This document shows positions 23,519-32,698 of a stretch of DNA of 35,692 bases, in pieces. How positions within the stretch are numbered: position 1 is the stretch's first letter; each line of letters begins with the position of its first letter. This stretch comes from Propionibacterium sp. (GTDB lineage Bacteria > Actinomycetota > Actinomycetes > Propionibacteriales > Propionibacteriaceae): the NCBI GenBank assembly GCA_012517965.1, contig JAAYTZ010000035.1, forward strand, positions 1-35,692. Reading direction: 5' to 3'. Position numbers and translations under genes: made by a program. The notes under the pieces were generated by a model. That model did not search any database. It saw only the letters and a program-made list of their open reading frames with translations, and had not been told where the DNA came from.

Positions 23519-24585
23519 CGCCCGACCACCCACTCGGTGTAGAACAGGCCGAGCGCCGCCGCCACGCAGATGCCGGCCAGGATCCAGAACCGCACCACGA
23601 CGGTCTGTTCGGCCCAGCCCTTCATCTCGAAGTGGTGGTGCAGCGGCGCCATCTTGAAGATGCGCTTCCCCTTGGTCGCCTTGAAGTAGCCGACCTGCAG
23701 CATGACCGAGAGGGTCTCGATGACGAAGATCCCCGCCAGCAGGACGCTCAGCAGCTCGGTGCGGGTCATGATGGCCAGGCCGGCCACGGCGCCGCCGATC
23801 GCGAGGGAGCCGGAGTCGCCCATGAAAATCTTGGCCGGGGAGGCGTTCCACCACAGGAACCCGAAACAGGCCCCGGTGAGCGCCATCGCGACGATCGCCA
23901 GGTCGTGCGGGTCGCGCACCTCGTAGCAGGTCGCGCGAGCCACGTTCCCGAAGGCGCACGACTGGTTGTACTGCCAGATGTTGATCACCGTGTAGGCGGC
24001 GAAGATCAGGCCCGACACGCCGGTCGCGAGCCCGTCCAGGCCGTCGGTCAGGTTGGCCCCGTTGCTCATCGCGGCGGCGATGAACACCATCCAGACGACC
24101 GCGACGATCCCCGGAAGCACCAGCCACGGCAGGTCGCGCAGGAACGACACCGCCGCGGAGGCGGGGGTGACGCCGCGGGCGTCCGGGAACTGGAGAGCGA
24201 GCACCGCGAACACGACGGCGACGACGCCCTGGCCGATCAGCTTCGAGATGCTGTTGAGGCCCAGGCTGCGCGCCCGGGAGATCTTGAGCCAGTCGTCGAG
24301 GAAGCCCACGAAGCCCAGCCCCACGAACAGGAACAGCAACAGCAGCCCCGACGCCGTCGGCGGCCGGAGCGTGAACAGGTGGCTCAGCAGGTACGCCAGC
24401 ACCGTCGCCACGATGATCACCGTGCCGCCCATCGTGGGCGTGCCCGCCTTCTTGAGGTGCTCCTTGGGGCCGTCGTCGCGGACGTACTGTCCGTACCCCT
24501 TCTTGACCAGGAGGCCGATGGCGACGCGGGTGCCCAGCAGGGTGCCCAACAGGCCGAACAGGCCGCCCAGGAGGATGCTGATCAC
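23515..24585 (-). CDS. mraY: Phospho-N-acetylmuramoyl-pentapeptide transferase
   Basis: MraY joins UDP-MurNAc-pentapeptide to undecaprenyl phosphate to give lipid I. The 356-residue protein has about ten membrane helices and the family motifs [41 protein letters not shown] and [14 protein letters not shown]. An extracytoplasmic loop between helices holds [17 protein letters not shown], with two cysteines 10 residues apart. The GTG at 24585 overlaps the murF stop (GTGA). Confidence 0.97.
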   Translation of the reverse strand: MISILLGGLFGLLGTLLGTRVAIGLLVKKGYGQYVRDDGPKEHLKKAGTPTMGGTVIIVATVLAYLLSHLFTLRPPTASGLLLLFLFVGLGFVGFLDDWLKISRARSLGLNSISKLIGQGVVAVVFAVLALQFPDARGVTPASAAVSFLRDLPWLVLPGIVAVVWMVFIAAAMSNGANLTDGLDGLATGVSGLIFAAYTVINIWQYNQSCAFGNVARATCYEVRDPHDLAIVAMALTGACFGFLWWNASPAKIFMGDSGSLAIGGAVAGLAIMTRTELLSVLLAGIFVIETLSVMLQVGYFKATKGKRIFKMAPLHHHFEMKGWAEQTVVVRFWILAGICVAAALGLFYTEWVVGR

Positions 24586-26018
24586 CGGTCGGTTCCTTCC
24601 TTCATCAGAGCCTCGGCCACGGTCTCCAGGCCGATCCCCCGGGACGCCTTGACCAGGACCACGTCGGACGGGCCGGCTACGGGAACCAGCTGCTGGACGG
24701 CGTCGTCCTTCGTCGGCCAGTATCGCGCCGGCCGCCCGCACGCGGAGAATCCGGCGACAAGATCGGCCCCGTGTCCGCCGACGGCGACGAGTTCGTCCAC
24801 GCCGAGGTCGGCGGCGAGGCGTCCGATCGCGCGGTGGGCCTCGGCGGCCCCCTCCCCCAGTTCGAGCATGTCGCCGAGCACCGCGATGACCCGCCCCCCC
24901 GGACGCCGCAGCTCCACCACGGTCTGGAGGGCCTTCGCCATCGAGTCGGGGTTGGCGTTGTAGGCGTCGTTGAGGACGGCCAGCCCGTCGCCGCGCTGGT
25001 CGAGCTGCATGCGCCACTTCGACCGGGTCGTGGCCCCGCCGAGGGCCGCCGCGATCCGGTCCGGCGCGAGCCCGGCGCACAGCCCGACGGCCGCCGCGGC
25101 CAGCGCGTTGGCGACGGCGTGCTCGCCCAGGAGCCGCAGCCGCACCGGCTCCGCGGCCGCCACGGCTCCCGCGGCGTGCAGGGTGAAGGAGTAGCGCTGG
25201 AGTTCGTCGGGCCGGAGGTCCGAGGCCCAGACCCGCAGGGCCGAGCCCGGGGCGTCCGGCAGGGCGGCGGGGTCGCCGGCCAGCGAGAACAGCGCGACCC
25301 GGCCACGGGTGCGGGACGCCATGCCGGCGACCCGGCGGTCGTCGGCGTTCAGCACCGCCCAGCCCTGCGCGGGCACCGCCTCGACGAGCTCGCCCTTGGC
25401 CTGGGCGATGCCCTCGCGGCTGCCGAACTCGCCGAGGTGGGCGGTGCCCACGTTGATGACGACGCCGATGTCGGGCGGGGTGATCCCGCACAGCCACGCG
25501 ACGTGCCCGATCCCGCGCGCCCCCATCTCGGCGACCAGGAAGCGGGTCGTGGCGTCCACCTGGCAGGCGGTCAGCGGGGCGCCGATCTCGTTGTTGAAGG
25601 AGCCCGCCGGGGCCACCGTGGGCCCCGCGGTCTCGAGCACCTGGGCGATCAGGTCCTTCGTGCTGGTCTTGCCGGAGCTTCCGGTGACGCCGACGACGAG
25701 CAGGCCGCGGGTCTTGGCGTCCGCCACCACCGAGCGGGCCAGCGCGGACAGGCCGCCGACCGTGTCGTCGACCAGCACCTGCGGCACGTCGACGGCCACC
25801 TCGTGGTCGACCAGGGCCGCGCCGGCCCCGGCGGCCGCAGCCACGGCCACGAAGTCGTGCCCGTCGACGCGCTCCCCGCGGAGGGCGACGAAGACCGCAC
25901 CGGGCGTCACCTCGCGCGAGTCGCGCACCACGTCGGGCCCCACGGGCGCCGCCGGGGCGCCGCCCACCAGGCGGCCGCCCGCCCACTCGGCCAGCCGCTG
26001 CGCATCGATCCGGTCCAT
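24582..26018 (-). CDS. murF: UDP-N-acetylmuramoyl-tripeptide-D-alanyl-D-alanine ligase
   Basis: MurF adds D-Ala-D-Ala to the UDP-MurNAc-tripeptide. The 478-residue protein has [17 protein letters not shown] near the N-terminus, the ATP-binding GSSGKTSTK at 113-121, [31 protein letters not shown] and [11 protein letters not shown], all MurF signatures. The ATG at 26018 shares one base with the murE stop and has GGGAGGC upstream inside murE. Confidence 0.97.
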   Translation of the reverse strand: MDRIDAQRLAEWAGGRLVGGAPAAPVGPDVVRDSREVTPGAVFVALRGERVDGHDFVAVAAAAGAGAALVDHEVAVDVPQVLVDDTVGGLSALARSVVADAKTRGLLVVGVTGSSGKTSTKDLIAQVLETAGPTVAPAGSFNNEIGAPLTACQVDATTRFLVAEMGARGIGHVAWLCGITPPDIGVVINVGTAHLGEFGSREGIAQAKGELVEAVPAQGWAVLNADDRRVAGMASRTRGRVALFSLAGDPAALPDAPGSALRVWASDLRPDELQRYSFTLHAAGAVAAAEPVRLRLLGEHAVANALAAAAVGLCAGLAPDRIAAALGGATTRSKWRMQLDQRGDGLAVLNDAYNANPDSMAKALQTVVELRRPGGRVIAVLGDMLELGEGAAEAHRAIGRLAADLGVDELVAVGGHGADLVAGFSACGRPARYWPTKDDAVQQLVPVAGPSDVVLVKASRGIGLETVAEALMKEGTDR

Positions 26019-27517
26019 CAGTGCCTCCCTGCCCAATCCCGCACGACCTGCACGTCGTCGAACGGGATCACCTCGTCGCCGATCGTCTGGCCTGTCTCGT
26101 GTCCCTTGCCGAGGATCGCGACCCACTCGCCGGGGCCGGCCAGGTCCAGGGCGGCATGGATCGCCGCGCGCCGGTCGCCGCCGTCGAGCACCCGGACGCC
26201 GGCGCCCGCCGCCGACCGCGCCCCCTCGAGCACGGCCGCTCGGATCGCCGCCGGATCCTCGCTGCGCGGGTTGTCGTCGGTCACCACCACGACGTCGGCG
26301 TTGCGGGCGGCGGCGGCGCCCATCGGACCCCGCTTCAGCGGGTCGCGGTCGCCGCCGGCCCCCAGCACGACCACGTGCCGGCCCGCCGGCAGGGCGCGCA
26401 GCGCGGCCTCGACGGCCTGCGGGGTGTGCGCGAAGTCGACGACGACGTGCGGCCGGCCCGCGCCCAGGTGGACGCGCTGCATCCGGCCCGGGACCTGGGC
26501 GTCGACCAGGCCGGACGCCGCCCGCGCGACATCGAGCCCGGCGGCCCCCACCATCGCCAGCGCGGTCAGCGCGTTGCGGACGTTGAAGTCGCCCAGCATC
26601 GACACCGGGAACTCGAGGACGCCGACCGGGGTGCGGACGGTCACGTCGGACGACCCGTCCGCCCGGGAGGCCCACGCCGTCACCCGGTAGTCGACGTCGT
26701 CGGCGTCGACGCCCACCGTCACCAGGCGCGGGCCGCCGTCGCTCCGGATCCGGTCGATCAGCCGCCGACCCCACGGGTCGTCGGCGTTGATCACCGCCGC
26801 GCGGGCCAGCTCGTCGGTGAACAGGCGTGCCTTGGCCGCGAAGTAGTCCTCCAGCGTGGCGTGGTAGTCGAGGTGGTCCTGGCCGAACATCGTGAAGCCG
26901 GCCACGTCGAAGGTGAGGCCGTCGACGCGGTGCAGGGCCAGCGCATGGCTGGAGACCTCCATGGCCACGCTGTCCGCCCCGCGCTCGGCCATCCGGGCCA
27001 GCATGGCCTGCAGGTCGGGGGCGTCCGGGGTGGTGACCGTGCCGCGGGGCGACTCGACCAGCTCCCCACCCAGCCGGAAGCCGATGGTGCCGATGGTGGC
27101 GACCCGCCGGCCCAGCGCCGCCAGCGCGGCCTCGAGCAGGAACACCGTCGAGGTCTTGCCGTTGGTGCCGGTGACGCCGAACATCGTGAGCCGCCGCGCG
27201 GGCCGGCCGTAGATCCGCGCCGCCAACTCCCCCATGCCCGCGCGCGGGTCGGGGACCACCACGACCGGGACGCCGGGGTCCCCGGCGCGGGCCGCACCGG
27301 CGGCGTCCGTGTAGACGGCGAGCGCGCCGCGGGCCACCGCGGCGGCGACGAAGTCCGCGCCGTGGGCCCGCAGGCCCGGCAGCGCGACGTACAGGTCGCC
27401 GGGCAGCACCTGGCGGGAGTCGAGGCAGATGCCGGTCAGCCGGCCGGACGCCCCCGGCACCACCTCGGCCAGGGCCAGCCCGGGGTGGTGGTGGGGCCGC
27501 AGCGGGGTCTCGGTCAT
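26018..27517 (-). CDS. murE: UDP-N-acetylmuramoyl-tripeptide synthetase (diaminopimelate type)
   Basis: MurE adds the third amino acid to UDP-MurNAc-L-Ala-D-Glu. The 499-residue protein has DSRQVLPGDLYVALPG, the ATP-binding GTNGKTS at 117-123, EVSSHALALHRVDG, FTMFGQDHLDYH and DNPR at 415-418. DNPR marks diaminopimelate-adding enzymes; lysine-adding ones differ there. Whether the substrate is meso- or LL-DAP cannot be told from this motif. The ATG at 27517 lies 4 nt after ftsI. Confidence 0.96.
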   Translation of the reverse strand: MTETPLRPHHHPGLALAEVVPGASGRLTGICLDSRQVLPGDLYVALPGLRAHGADFVAAAVARGALAVYTDAAGAARAGDPGVPVVVVPDPRAGMGELAARIYGRPARRLTMFGVTGTNGKTSTVFLLEAALAALGRRVATIGTIGFRLGGELVESPRGTVTTPDAPDLQAMLARMAERGADSVAMEVSSHALALHRVDGLTFDVAGFTMFGQDHLDYHATLEDYFAAKARLFTDELARAAVINADDPWGRRLIDRIRSDGGPRLVTVGVDADDVDYRVTAWASRADGSSDVTVRTPVGVLEFPVSMLGDFNVRNALTALAMVGAAGLDVARAASGLVDAQVPGRMQRVHLGAGRPHVVVDFAHTPQAVEAALRALPAGRHVVVLGAGGDRDPLKRGPMGAAAARNADVVVVTDDNPRSEDPAAIRAAVLEGARSAAGAGVRVLDGGDRRAAIHAALDLAGPGEWVAILGKGHETGQTIGDEVIPFDDVQVVRDWAGRH

Positions 27518-27521
27518 CGCG

Positions 27522-29399
27522 TCAGCACTTCTTGGTCGGCTGCGCGCCGGCGACGAGGGGCCCCTGCAGGCAGTGGGCGGCGGCGTCCGCCGAGGGCAGG
27601 ATGCCGTAGCGCTGGAGAGCGAGGGTCATGACGTCCTGGTACACGGGCCCCGCCGTCGAGATGCCGGCGCCGCTGTGGCTGTCCTCCTGGAAGTACACGG
27701 TGTAGACGAGGAGCTGCGGGTCCTCGACGGGGGCGACGCCGATGATCGACGAGATCATGTCGCCGTTCATCAGGGCCGTGCCGGTCTTGGCGCCGGTCCG
27801 GATGCCGGGGATGCCGATGGTCGGGTAGCTGTCGAGGACACGGTCCTCCATCATGCCGAGGATGTCGGCCGACGTCGACGACTTGACGACGCGCCTCGTC
27901 TCGGGCGCGGCGGCGGGCGTGACGCGGCCGTCCGGCGCCGTGGTGGACGCCACGAGGCTGGGGGCCACGTACAGGCCGTCGTTCACGATGCCGTTGACCG
28001 CCGCCGCCATCTGGATGGCGTTGACGGTCACGCTGGTGCCGAAGGCCACCGCGTCGATCGTGTAGGAGTCCTTGACCATCAGCTCGCCCGGCAGGACCCC
28101 CGGGTTCTCGCCCGGGATGCCCACGTTCGTCTTCTGGCCCAGCCCGAACGAGGTCAGGTAGTCGAGGTACTGCTGCTTCCCCGCGACGCCCTTGCTCGAG
28201 AAGGTGTCGCGCATCAACTGGATCGTGCCCTGGTTCGAGGAGTCCACCAGGATGCCCCGCGTCGTGTAGTCGAGGGCGCCGTGCTTCTCGGAGTCCTTCA
28301 CCGTGTGTGTGCCGACCCTGATGCCCTCGCTCTGAGCGGCCACGTGCGTGACGGAGTCGGGGGTGGCGCCTCCGGCGTCCAGCACGGCGGCCAGCGTGAG
28401 CAGCTTGAGGGTGGAACCCGGCTGGAAGGGCGCGTGCATCGCGGGATTGCCCAGGTGCTCGGGGTCGGCGCTGCCGGTCTCGTTGCCGTTGAACGTCGGG
28501 GAGTTCGCCAGGCACAGCACCTTGCCGGTCTTGACCTCCAGGATCACGGTGAAGCCCCAGGTCTGCTTCATCTTCTCGCGCTGCGCGTCGAGCAGCTGCT
28601 GCGTCTGCCAGCACAGGGCCGAGTCGAGGGTGGTGGTGATCGAGGTGCCGTCCACGGCGGGGGCGATCGTCGACTCCCCGAGCGGCAGGCGGGCGTTCCG
28701 CTTGGTCTCGAAGATCTCCTCGCCGTCCGTGCCGGCCAGGACCGACTCGTAGGCCTGCTCCAGCCCCGCGCCGCCCACGGAGCCGGACAGGTAGCCGATG
28801 ACGTTCGAGGCGACGGTGTTCTTGGGATAGACCCGCGTCGGGTCCGACTCGCGGCCGACCACCCACGACAACCGGTTCTCGGTGATCACCGGGTCGTTCT
28901 GGATGCAGTTGTAGCGCTCGACCCCCACCTTCTGGACGAGCCGGACGTACTTCTTCGAGGAGTCGGCGAGCTTCGCGCGCACCTCCGCCTCGGGGACGCC
29001 GGTGCACCGCGCCACGACGGGAGCCACCAGGGCGGGGATCTTCGCGCCGGCGTCCCGGTCGGCCTGGGTGGCCGAGGCGACGTCGGTCCCCTTCCCGGCG
29101 ATGACGTTCGGGCTGGCGGTGAGGGTCACCGTCGCGTTCGTGAAGGCGAGGACGCCGCCGTCCCGGTCGAGGATCCGGCCCCGCAGGGCCGGGAGCTTCT
29201 GCGTCACCGAGAGCCGGGCCGCCGCCTCCTTCCGCTTGTCGGCGGCCTCGATGACCTGGAACTGGACGGCCCGCGCCCCGGCCACCGAGAACAGGACCGC
29301 GAACACGATCAGCAGGATGCGGAGGCGGCCGGCCGTCGACGCGAGTGGCCACCTGCTGCGCACGTAGGTGACCTTCTTGCGGGTCGGGACGGAACTCAC
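27522..29399 (-). CDS. ftsI: Septal penicillin-binding protein FtsI/PBP3
   Basis: FtsI is the class B transpeptidase that cross-links septal peptidoglycan made by FtsW. The 625-residue protein has a basic N-terminus, one membrane helix (about 26-45), the dimerisation domain starting at LRGRILDRDGGVLA, and a transpeptidase domain with the SxxK motif at Ser329-Lys332 (PGSTLK), SSN at 387-389 and KTGT at 538-541. The chain ends with Cys610 and Cys625, the last residue; several other cysteines lie outside the membrane. The GTG at 29399 has GGAGGAG overlapping the ftsL stop. PASTA domains are absent. Confidence 0.96.
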   Translation of the reverse strand: MSSVPTRKKVTYVRSRWPLASTAGRLRILLIVFAVLFSVAGARAVQFQVIEAADKRKEAAARLSVTQKLPALRGRILDRDGGVLAFTNATVTLTASPNVIAGKGTDVASATQADRDAGAKIPALVAPVVARCTGVPEAEVRAKLADSSKKYVRLVQKVGVERYNCIQNDPVITENRLSWVVGRESDPTRVYPKNTVASNVIGYLSGSVGGAGLEQAYESVLAGTDGEEIFETKRNARLPLGESTIAPAVDGTSITTTLDSALCWQTQQLLDAQREKMKQTWGFTVILEVKTGKVLCLANSPTFNGNETGSADPEHLGNPAMHAPFQPGSTLKLLTLAAVLDAGGATPDSVTHVAAQSEGIRVGTHTVKDSEKHGALDYTTRGILVDSSNQGTIQLMRDTFSSKGVAGKQQYLDYLTSFGLGQKTNVGIPGENPGVLPGELMVKDSYTIDAVAFGTSVTVNAIQMAAAVNGIVNDGLYVAPSLVASTTAPDGRVTPAAAPETRRVVKSSTSADILGMMEDRVLDSYPTIGIPGIRTGAKTGTALMNGDMISSIIGVAPVEDPQLLVYTVYFQEDSHSGAGISTAGPVYQDVMTLALQRYGILPSADAAAHCLQGPLVAGAQPTKKC

Positions 29400-29409
29400 C
29401 GCTCTCCTC

Positions 29410-30084
29410 CTACGGCTGGACGGGCTTGGTCGTGGTGGCCTTCGTCGTCGGCTTGGCCGTGGCCGCCGCCTTCGCCGAGGTGGTGGCCTTCGTGGGGGCG
29501 GCGGTCGCCTGCTTCGCCGACGCCTGGGGGGACGCCGCCGGGGAGGCGGCCGCGCTCGCGCCGGCGGGGGCGATCGGTGCGCTCGTGTCCAGGGGGAACC
29601 AGGACTGGACGTTGCTCTGGACCGGGGTCGTGGCGTCCGGCACGGGCACCGGCGCCCCCGGGAGCCGCAGGCCCGGCATCTCGTCGCCGGTCACCGCCTT
29701 GGGCGTGCCGACGATCCGGCCGGTGCGCAGGTCGACGAACGCCGGGTAGGTGTTCGGCACCATCCCCAGGGCGGACGCCGCCGCCGCCAGTTGCTCCGGC
29801 CCGGACTTCGCGTAGACCTGCGCCTGCTTGTCGGACACCTCGAGCGTCAGCGTGGCGGCTTGGCGCTGCGCCTTGCTCAGCGCGAAGGCCTGGGTCTCGA
29901 GATGGACGTTGAGGGCCAGCAGGCCCACCATGCCGGCGACCAGGAGGGCCGCGACGACGCCCGCGAACGGGACGGTCCGGATCGGTGTGCTCCTACCGCC
30001 GGTGAGCCCCCGCAACCGGGGCCGCTGAGCCGGTGCGGCCGCGGGCCGCGTCGCCGGCAGGTCGGTCAGTTCCCAGGTGCTCAT
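29410..30084 (-). CDS. ftsL: FtsL-like septum protein with long Ala/Thr/Lys tail
   Basis: FtsL is a small bitopic divisome protein that works with FtsQ and FtsB. The 224-residue protein has a cytoplasmic N-terminus of about 40 residues, one membrane helix (FAGVVAALLVAGMVGLLAL), a short helical stretch (LETQAFALSKAQRQAATLTLEVSDKQAQV) that could form the expected coiled coil, and then about 120 low-complexity residues rich in Ala, Pro, Thr and Lys. Position between rsmH and ftsI supports FtsL; sequence alone would not. ATG 30084 is preferred to the adjacent ATG 30087 because GAGG is better spaced from it; it shares one base with the rsmH stop. Confidence 0.82.
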   Translation of the reverse strand: MSTWELTDLPATRPAAAPAQRPRLRGLTGGRSTPIRTVPFAGVVAALLVAGMVGLLALNVHLETQAFALSKAQRQAATLTLEVSDKQAQVYAKSGPEQLAAAASALGMVPNTYPAFVDLRTGRIVGTPKAVTGDEMPGLRLPGAPVPVPDATTPVQSNVQSWFPLDTSAPIAPAGASAAASPAASPQASAKQATAAPTKATTSAKAAATAKPTTKATTTKPVQP

Positions 30085-31040
30085 CATGTCCTCGTCAGTC
30101 TCTCAGCGGCCCGCAGTCGGGCCGAGGCGGCGCGCGGGTTGGCTGCGGCTTCCTCCGGCGCGGGACGCTCCGCGCCGCGGGTCAGCAGCCGGAACCGGGC
30201 CCGGTACTCCTCCGGCACCACCGGCAGGCCCCGAGGGGCCCGGTCGGTGGCCGCGTCCCGGAAGGCGTTCTTCACCAACCGATCCTCGAGGGAGTGGTAG
30301 GCCAGCACGGCGATCCGGCCGCCGGGCACCAGGGCGTCCAGGGCTGCGGGGAGGAACCCGGCCAGGGCGTCCAGTTCGCGGTTGACCTCGATGCGCAGCG
30401 CCTGGAAGGTGCGCTTCGCCGGGTGGCCGCCGGTCTGTTGGGCGGCCGCGGGGATGGCGGCCGTGAGGACCGCCACGAGTTGCGCCGAGGTCACGAAGGG
30501 CGTCGTGGCCCGGGTCGCGACGATGCGGCGGGCGATGCGCTCGGCGAACCGCTCCTCGCCGTGCGCGCGGAGGATCCGGGTCAGTTCCCCCACCGAGTAG
30601 GTGTTGAGGACGTCCGCGGCGGTGGGCCCGCCGGAGGCGTCCATCCGCATGTCGAGCGGGGCGTCCACCGCGTAGGCGAAGCCGCGTTCGCGGCGGTCGA
30701 TCTGCAGCGACGACAGCCCGAGGTCGGCGAGGATCGCGGACACCGAGGGCACTCCCTCGTCGGCCAGCACCTCGGGCAGTTCGTCGTAGACGGCGCGGAC
30801 GAGCGTGACGCGGTCGCCGAACCGGGCGAGCCGGTCCGCGGCGAGCGCGAGCGCGTCGGCGTCCCGGTCGATCCCGATCAGGCGCGCCCACGGTGCGGCG
30901 TCCAGGATCGCCTCGGCGTGGCCGCCCAGGCCGAGCGTGCAGTCGACGTAGACCGCACCGGGGGCGTCCAGGGCGGGGGTGAGCAGCGCGACGACGCGAT
31001 CGCGCAGCACGGGGACGTGGATTCCCGCCCAATCACTCAT
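30084..31040 (-). CDS. rsmH: 16S rRNA (cytosine(1402)-N4)-methyltransferase
   Basis: RsmH methylates N4 of C1402 in the 16S rRNA P-site region using S-adenosylmethionine. The 318-residue protein has [13 protein letters not shown], the SAM-binding [16 protein letters not shown] (31-46), [28 protein letters not shown] and [14 protein letters not shown]. The ATG at 31040 has AAGGA 8 nt upstream. It is the second dcw gene, 129 bp after mraZ, and overlaps ftsL. Confidence 0.97.
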   Translation of the reverse strand: MSDWAGIHVPVLRDRVVALLTPALDAPGAVYVDCTLGLGGHAEAILDAAPWARLIGIDRDADALALAADRLARFGDRVTLVRAVYDELPEVLADEGVPSVSAILADLGLSSLQIDRRERGFAYAVDAPLDMRMDASGGPTAADVLNTYSVGELTRILRAHGEERFAERIARRIVATRATTPFVTSAQLVAVLTAAIPAAAQQTGGHPAKRTFQALRIEVNRELDALAGFLPAALDALVPGGRIAVLAYHSLEDRLVKNAFRDAATDRAPRGLPVVPEEYRARFRLLTRGAERPAPEEAAANPRAASARLRAAERLTRT

Positions 31041-31120
31041 GCCTGCGTCCTTCGCCTCGACTGCTCGCCGGTGGAGGGGCGGGGCGCGGGGTGTGCCGTG
31101 GTCTCGACTCCGGCCGGGGG

Positions 31121-31146
31121 CCTGGCACCGGGGAAGGTGCGCCAGG
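31121..31146 (-). promoter_or_regulatory. Hairpin in the mraZ-rsmH gap
   Basis: CCTGGCACC pairs with GGTGC-GC-CAGG (9 bp with a 2-nt bulge) around a GGGGAA loop, within the 129-bp gap between mraZ and rsmH. It could attenuate or process the operon mRNA. No T-tract follows and no other element is recognisable in the gap. Confidence 0.35.
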
Positions 31147-31169
31147 AACCCGTCGGGGTCGAAGCCGCG

Positions 31170-31610
31170 TCACACCACCGCGTCCCGCCCGTTCGAGTCG
31201 TCCTCGTCCAACTGGGCGAAGATCTCCTCGTTGCTGGCCTCGTACGCCTGCCAGGCGGCCAGGTCCCAGACCTCGAGCCGGTTGAAGGCGCCGATGACAG
31301 CGATGTCCTTGTCGAGCCCCGCGTACGTCCGGAGCGTCGGAGGGACGGTCACCCGCCCCTGCTTGTCGGGGACCTCCTGGCTGGCCCCCGAGGCGTACAT
31401 GCGCTGGAAATCCCGGGCGGCCCGGCTCGTCGGCGAGCCGCTGAGCGCCCGCGCCGCCTCCCGCTGGAACTCGTCGGGCGTGAAGATCTGCAGGCAGCGC
31501 TCCTGCCCGCGCGCGATCACGAGCCCGGCACCGAGTTCGTCGCGGAACTTGGCCGGAAGAAAGAACCGTCCCTTCTCGTCGAGGCGGGGGGTGTAGGTGC
31601 CCAGGAACAT
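31170..31610 (-). CDS. mraZ: Transcriptional regulator MraZ
   Basis: MraZ is the conserved first gene of the dcw cluster; it binds repeated GTGGG-type sites at its own promoter and represses the operon in several bacteria. The 146-residue protein contains two SpoVT/AbrB-like halves, each with a DxxGR motif: Asp11-Glu-Lys-Gly-Arg and Asp82-Lys-Gln-Gly-Arg. The ATG at 31610 (MFLGTYTPRLDEKGR) matches the family start and has GGGGAG upstream. Four GTGGN repeats lie over the promoter. Confidence 0.96.
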   Translation of the reverse strand: MFLGTYTPRLDEKGRFFLPAKFRDELGAGLVIARGQERCLQIFTPDEFQREAARALSGSPTSRAARDFQRMYASGASQEVPDKQGRVTVPPTLRTYAGLDKDIAVIGAFNRLEVWDLAAWQAYEASNEEIFAQLDEDDSNGRDAVV

Positions 31611-31637
31611 CGGCACTCCCCTCTCCGACCCGCGTGC

Positions 31638-31672
31638 TCCACTACCCACCACTCTAACCCACATCGCTCCAC
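31638..31672 (-). promoter_or_regulatory. MraZ operator: four GTGGN repeats with 10-bp period
   Basis: On the minus strand GTGGA (31672-31668), GTGGG (31662-31658), GTGGT (31652-31648) and GTGGA (31642-31638) recur every 10 bp, so all face the same side of the helix. This matches MraZ boxes described in other bacteria. The third repeat touches the -10 element. Confidence 0.75.
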
Positions 31673-31681
31673 CCAGCGCAA
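31651..31681 (-). promoter_or_regulatory. mraZ (dcw operon) promoter
   Basis: TTGCGC (31681-31676) and TAGAGT (31656-31651) on the minus strand are 19 nt apart, slightly longer than usual. The -10 fits TANNNT and lies within the MraZ repeat array. Predicted leader about 34 nt. Confidence 0.5.
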
Positions 31682-31728
31682 CGAATCGCCCCCCGCCGAC
31701 CCTCGACGGGCGCGTCGGGTCCGGCGGG

Positions 31729-31734
31729 TAAGGT
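31729..31734 (+). promoter_or_regulatory. -10 box of the moxR operon
   Basis: TAAGGT fits TANNNT and is followed after 7 nt by GTG 31742, the spacing of a leaderless mRNA. It overlaps the alternative GTG at 31733, which makes that start less likely. The -35 is unclear. Confidence 0.45.
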
Positions 31735-31741
31735 GCAACGC

Positions 31742-32698
31742 GTGGAAAGCTCCCCGTCCGCCGCCCCCGTCTCGGCCCTGGCGGCCGAGTTGAGGGCGGC
31801 CATCGAGACCGTGATCGAGGGCAAGACCGAGGCCGTCGACATGGCGCTCACCGTGCTGTTCGCCGGCGGCCACCTGCTGATCGAGGACGCCCCCGGCGTC
31901 GGCAAGACGATGCTCGCCCGCTCGCTGGCGCGCGCCCTGGACTGCACCGTGCGGCGCGTCCAGTTCACCGCCGACCTGCTGCCCAGCGACCTGACCGGGG
32001 TGTCGATCTTCAACCCCCAGGAGCACGCCTTCGAGTTCAAGCCCGGCGGCGTGTTCGCCAACATCGTCATCGCCGACGAGATCAACCGCGCCTCCCCGAA
32101 GACCCAGTCGGCGATGCTGGAGGCGATGGAGGAGCGCCGGGTCAGCGTCGACGGGGTGACCCACGAACTGCCCCGCCCGTTCATGGTGGTGGCGACCCAG
32201 AACCCCTTCGAGATGCAGGGCACCTTCCCGCTGCCGGAGGCGCAGCTCGACCGGTTCACGGCCTGCATCTCGATGGGCTACCCGGCCCGCGCCGCCGAAC
32301 TGACGATGCTGGACCATCACGTCGCGGCCGACCCCCTCGCGGCGCTGCAACCGCTGGCGACGGGGGCCGACGTGCTGCGGGCGATGGCACAGGTGCGGGA
32401 GGTCTACCTCCACCCCTCCCTCAAGGCCTATCTGGTGGATCTCGTCGAACGCACCCGCAGCGACGCCCGGCTCGTCCTGGGCGCCTCGCCGCGCGCCGGG
32501 CTCCAGTGGGCCCGCGCCGCCAAGGCCCGCGCCGCGATGGCCGGGCGAGGCTACGTCATCCCGGAGGACATCTCGGCCCTCGCCGTCCCCGTGCTGACGC
32601 ACCGGCTGATCCTGGCCAACCAGCGCAACGACCGGGTGTCCACCGCGGACGTCGTGTCCGACATCGTGGCGGGCGTCCCCACCCCCCGGCGGGCCTAG
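31742..32698 (+). CDS. MoxR-family AAA+ ATPase
   Basis: MoxR ATPases act as chaperones that assemble or activate metal- or cofactor-containing and membrane complexes, usually encoded with DUF58 proteins. The 318-residue protein has a Walker A APGVGKT at 50-56, LLPSDLTGVSIFNP, a Walker B IADEINRASPKTQSAMLEAMEE, the sensor VVATQNPFEMQGTFPLPEAQLDRF, and the C-terminal lid with ASPRAGLQWARAAKARAAMAGR. GTG 31742 follows a -10 box by 7 nt; GTG 31733 lies inside that box. It is divergent from mraZ and its stop overlaps the DUF58 start (TAGTG). Confidence 0.93.
   Translation: MESSPSAAPVSALAAELRAAIETVIEGKTEAVDMALTVLFAGGHLLIEDAPGVGKTMLARSLARALDCTVRRVQFTADLLPSDLTGVSIFNPQEHAFEFKPGGVFANIVIADEINRASPKTQSAMLEAMEERRVSVDGVTHELPRPFMVVATQNPFEMQGTFPLPEAQLDRFTACISMGYPARAAELTMLDHHVAADPLAALQPLATGADVLRAMAQVREVYLHPSLKAYLVDLVERTRSDARLVLGASPRAGLQWARAAKARAAMAGRGYVIPEDISALAVPVLTHRLILANQRNDRVSTADVVSDIVAGVPTPRRA

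Noticed and set aside
27514-29352. 612-codon minus-strand open frame overlapping ftsI in another frame
   Set aside because: Same strand as ftsI but shifted; composition is Arg/Gly/Pro/His-rich and only the ftsI frame has SxxK, SSN and KTGT.
31733-31741. Alternative GTG start of moxR at 31733
   Set aside because: It lies inside the TAAGGT -10 box; GTG 31742 follows with leaderless spacing. Not fully excluded.
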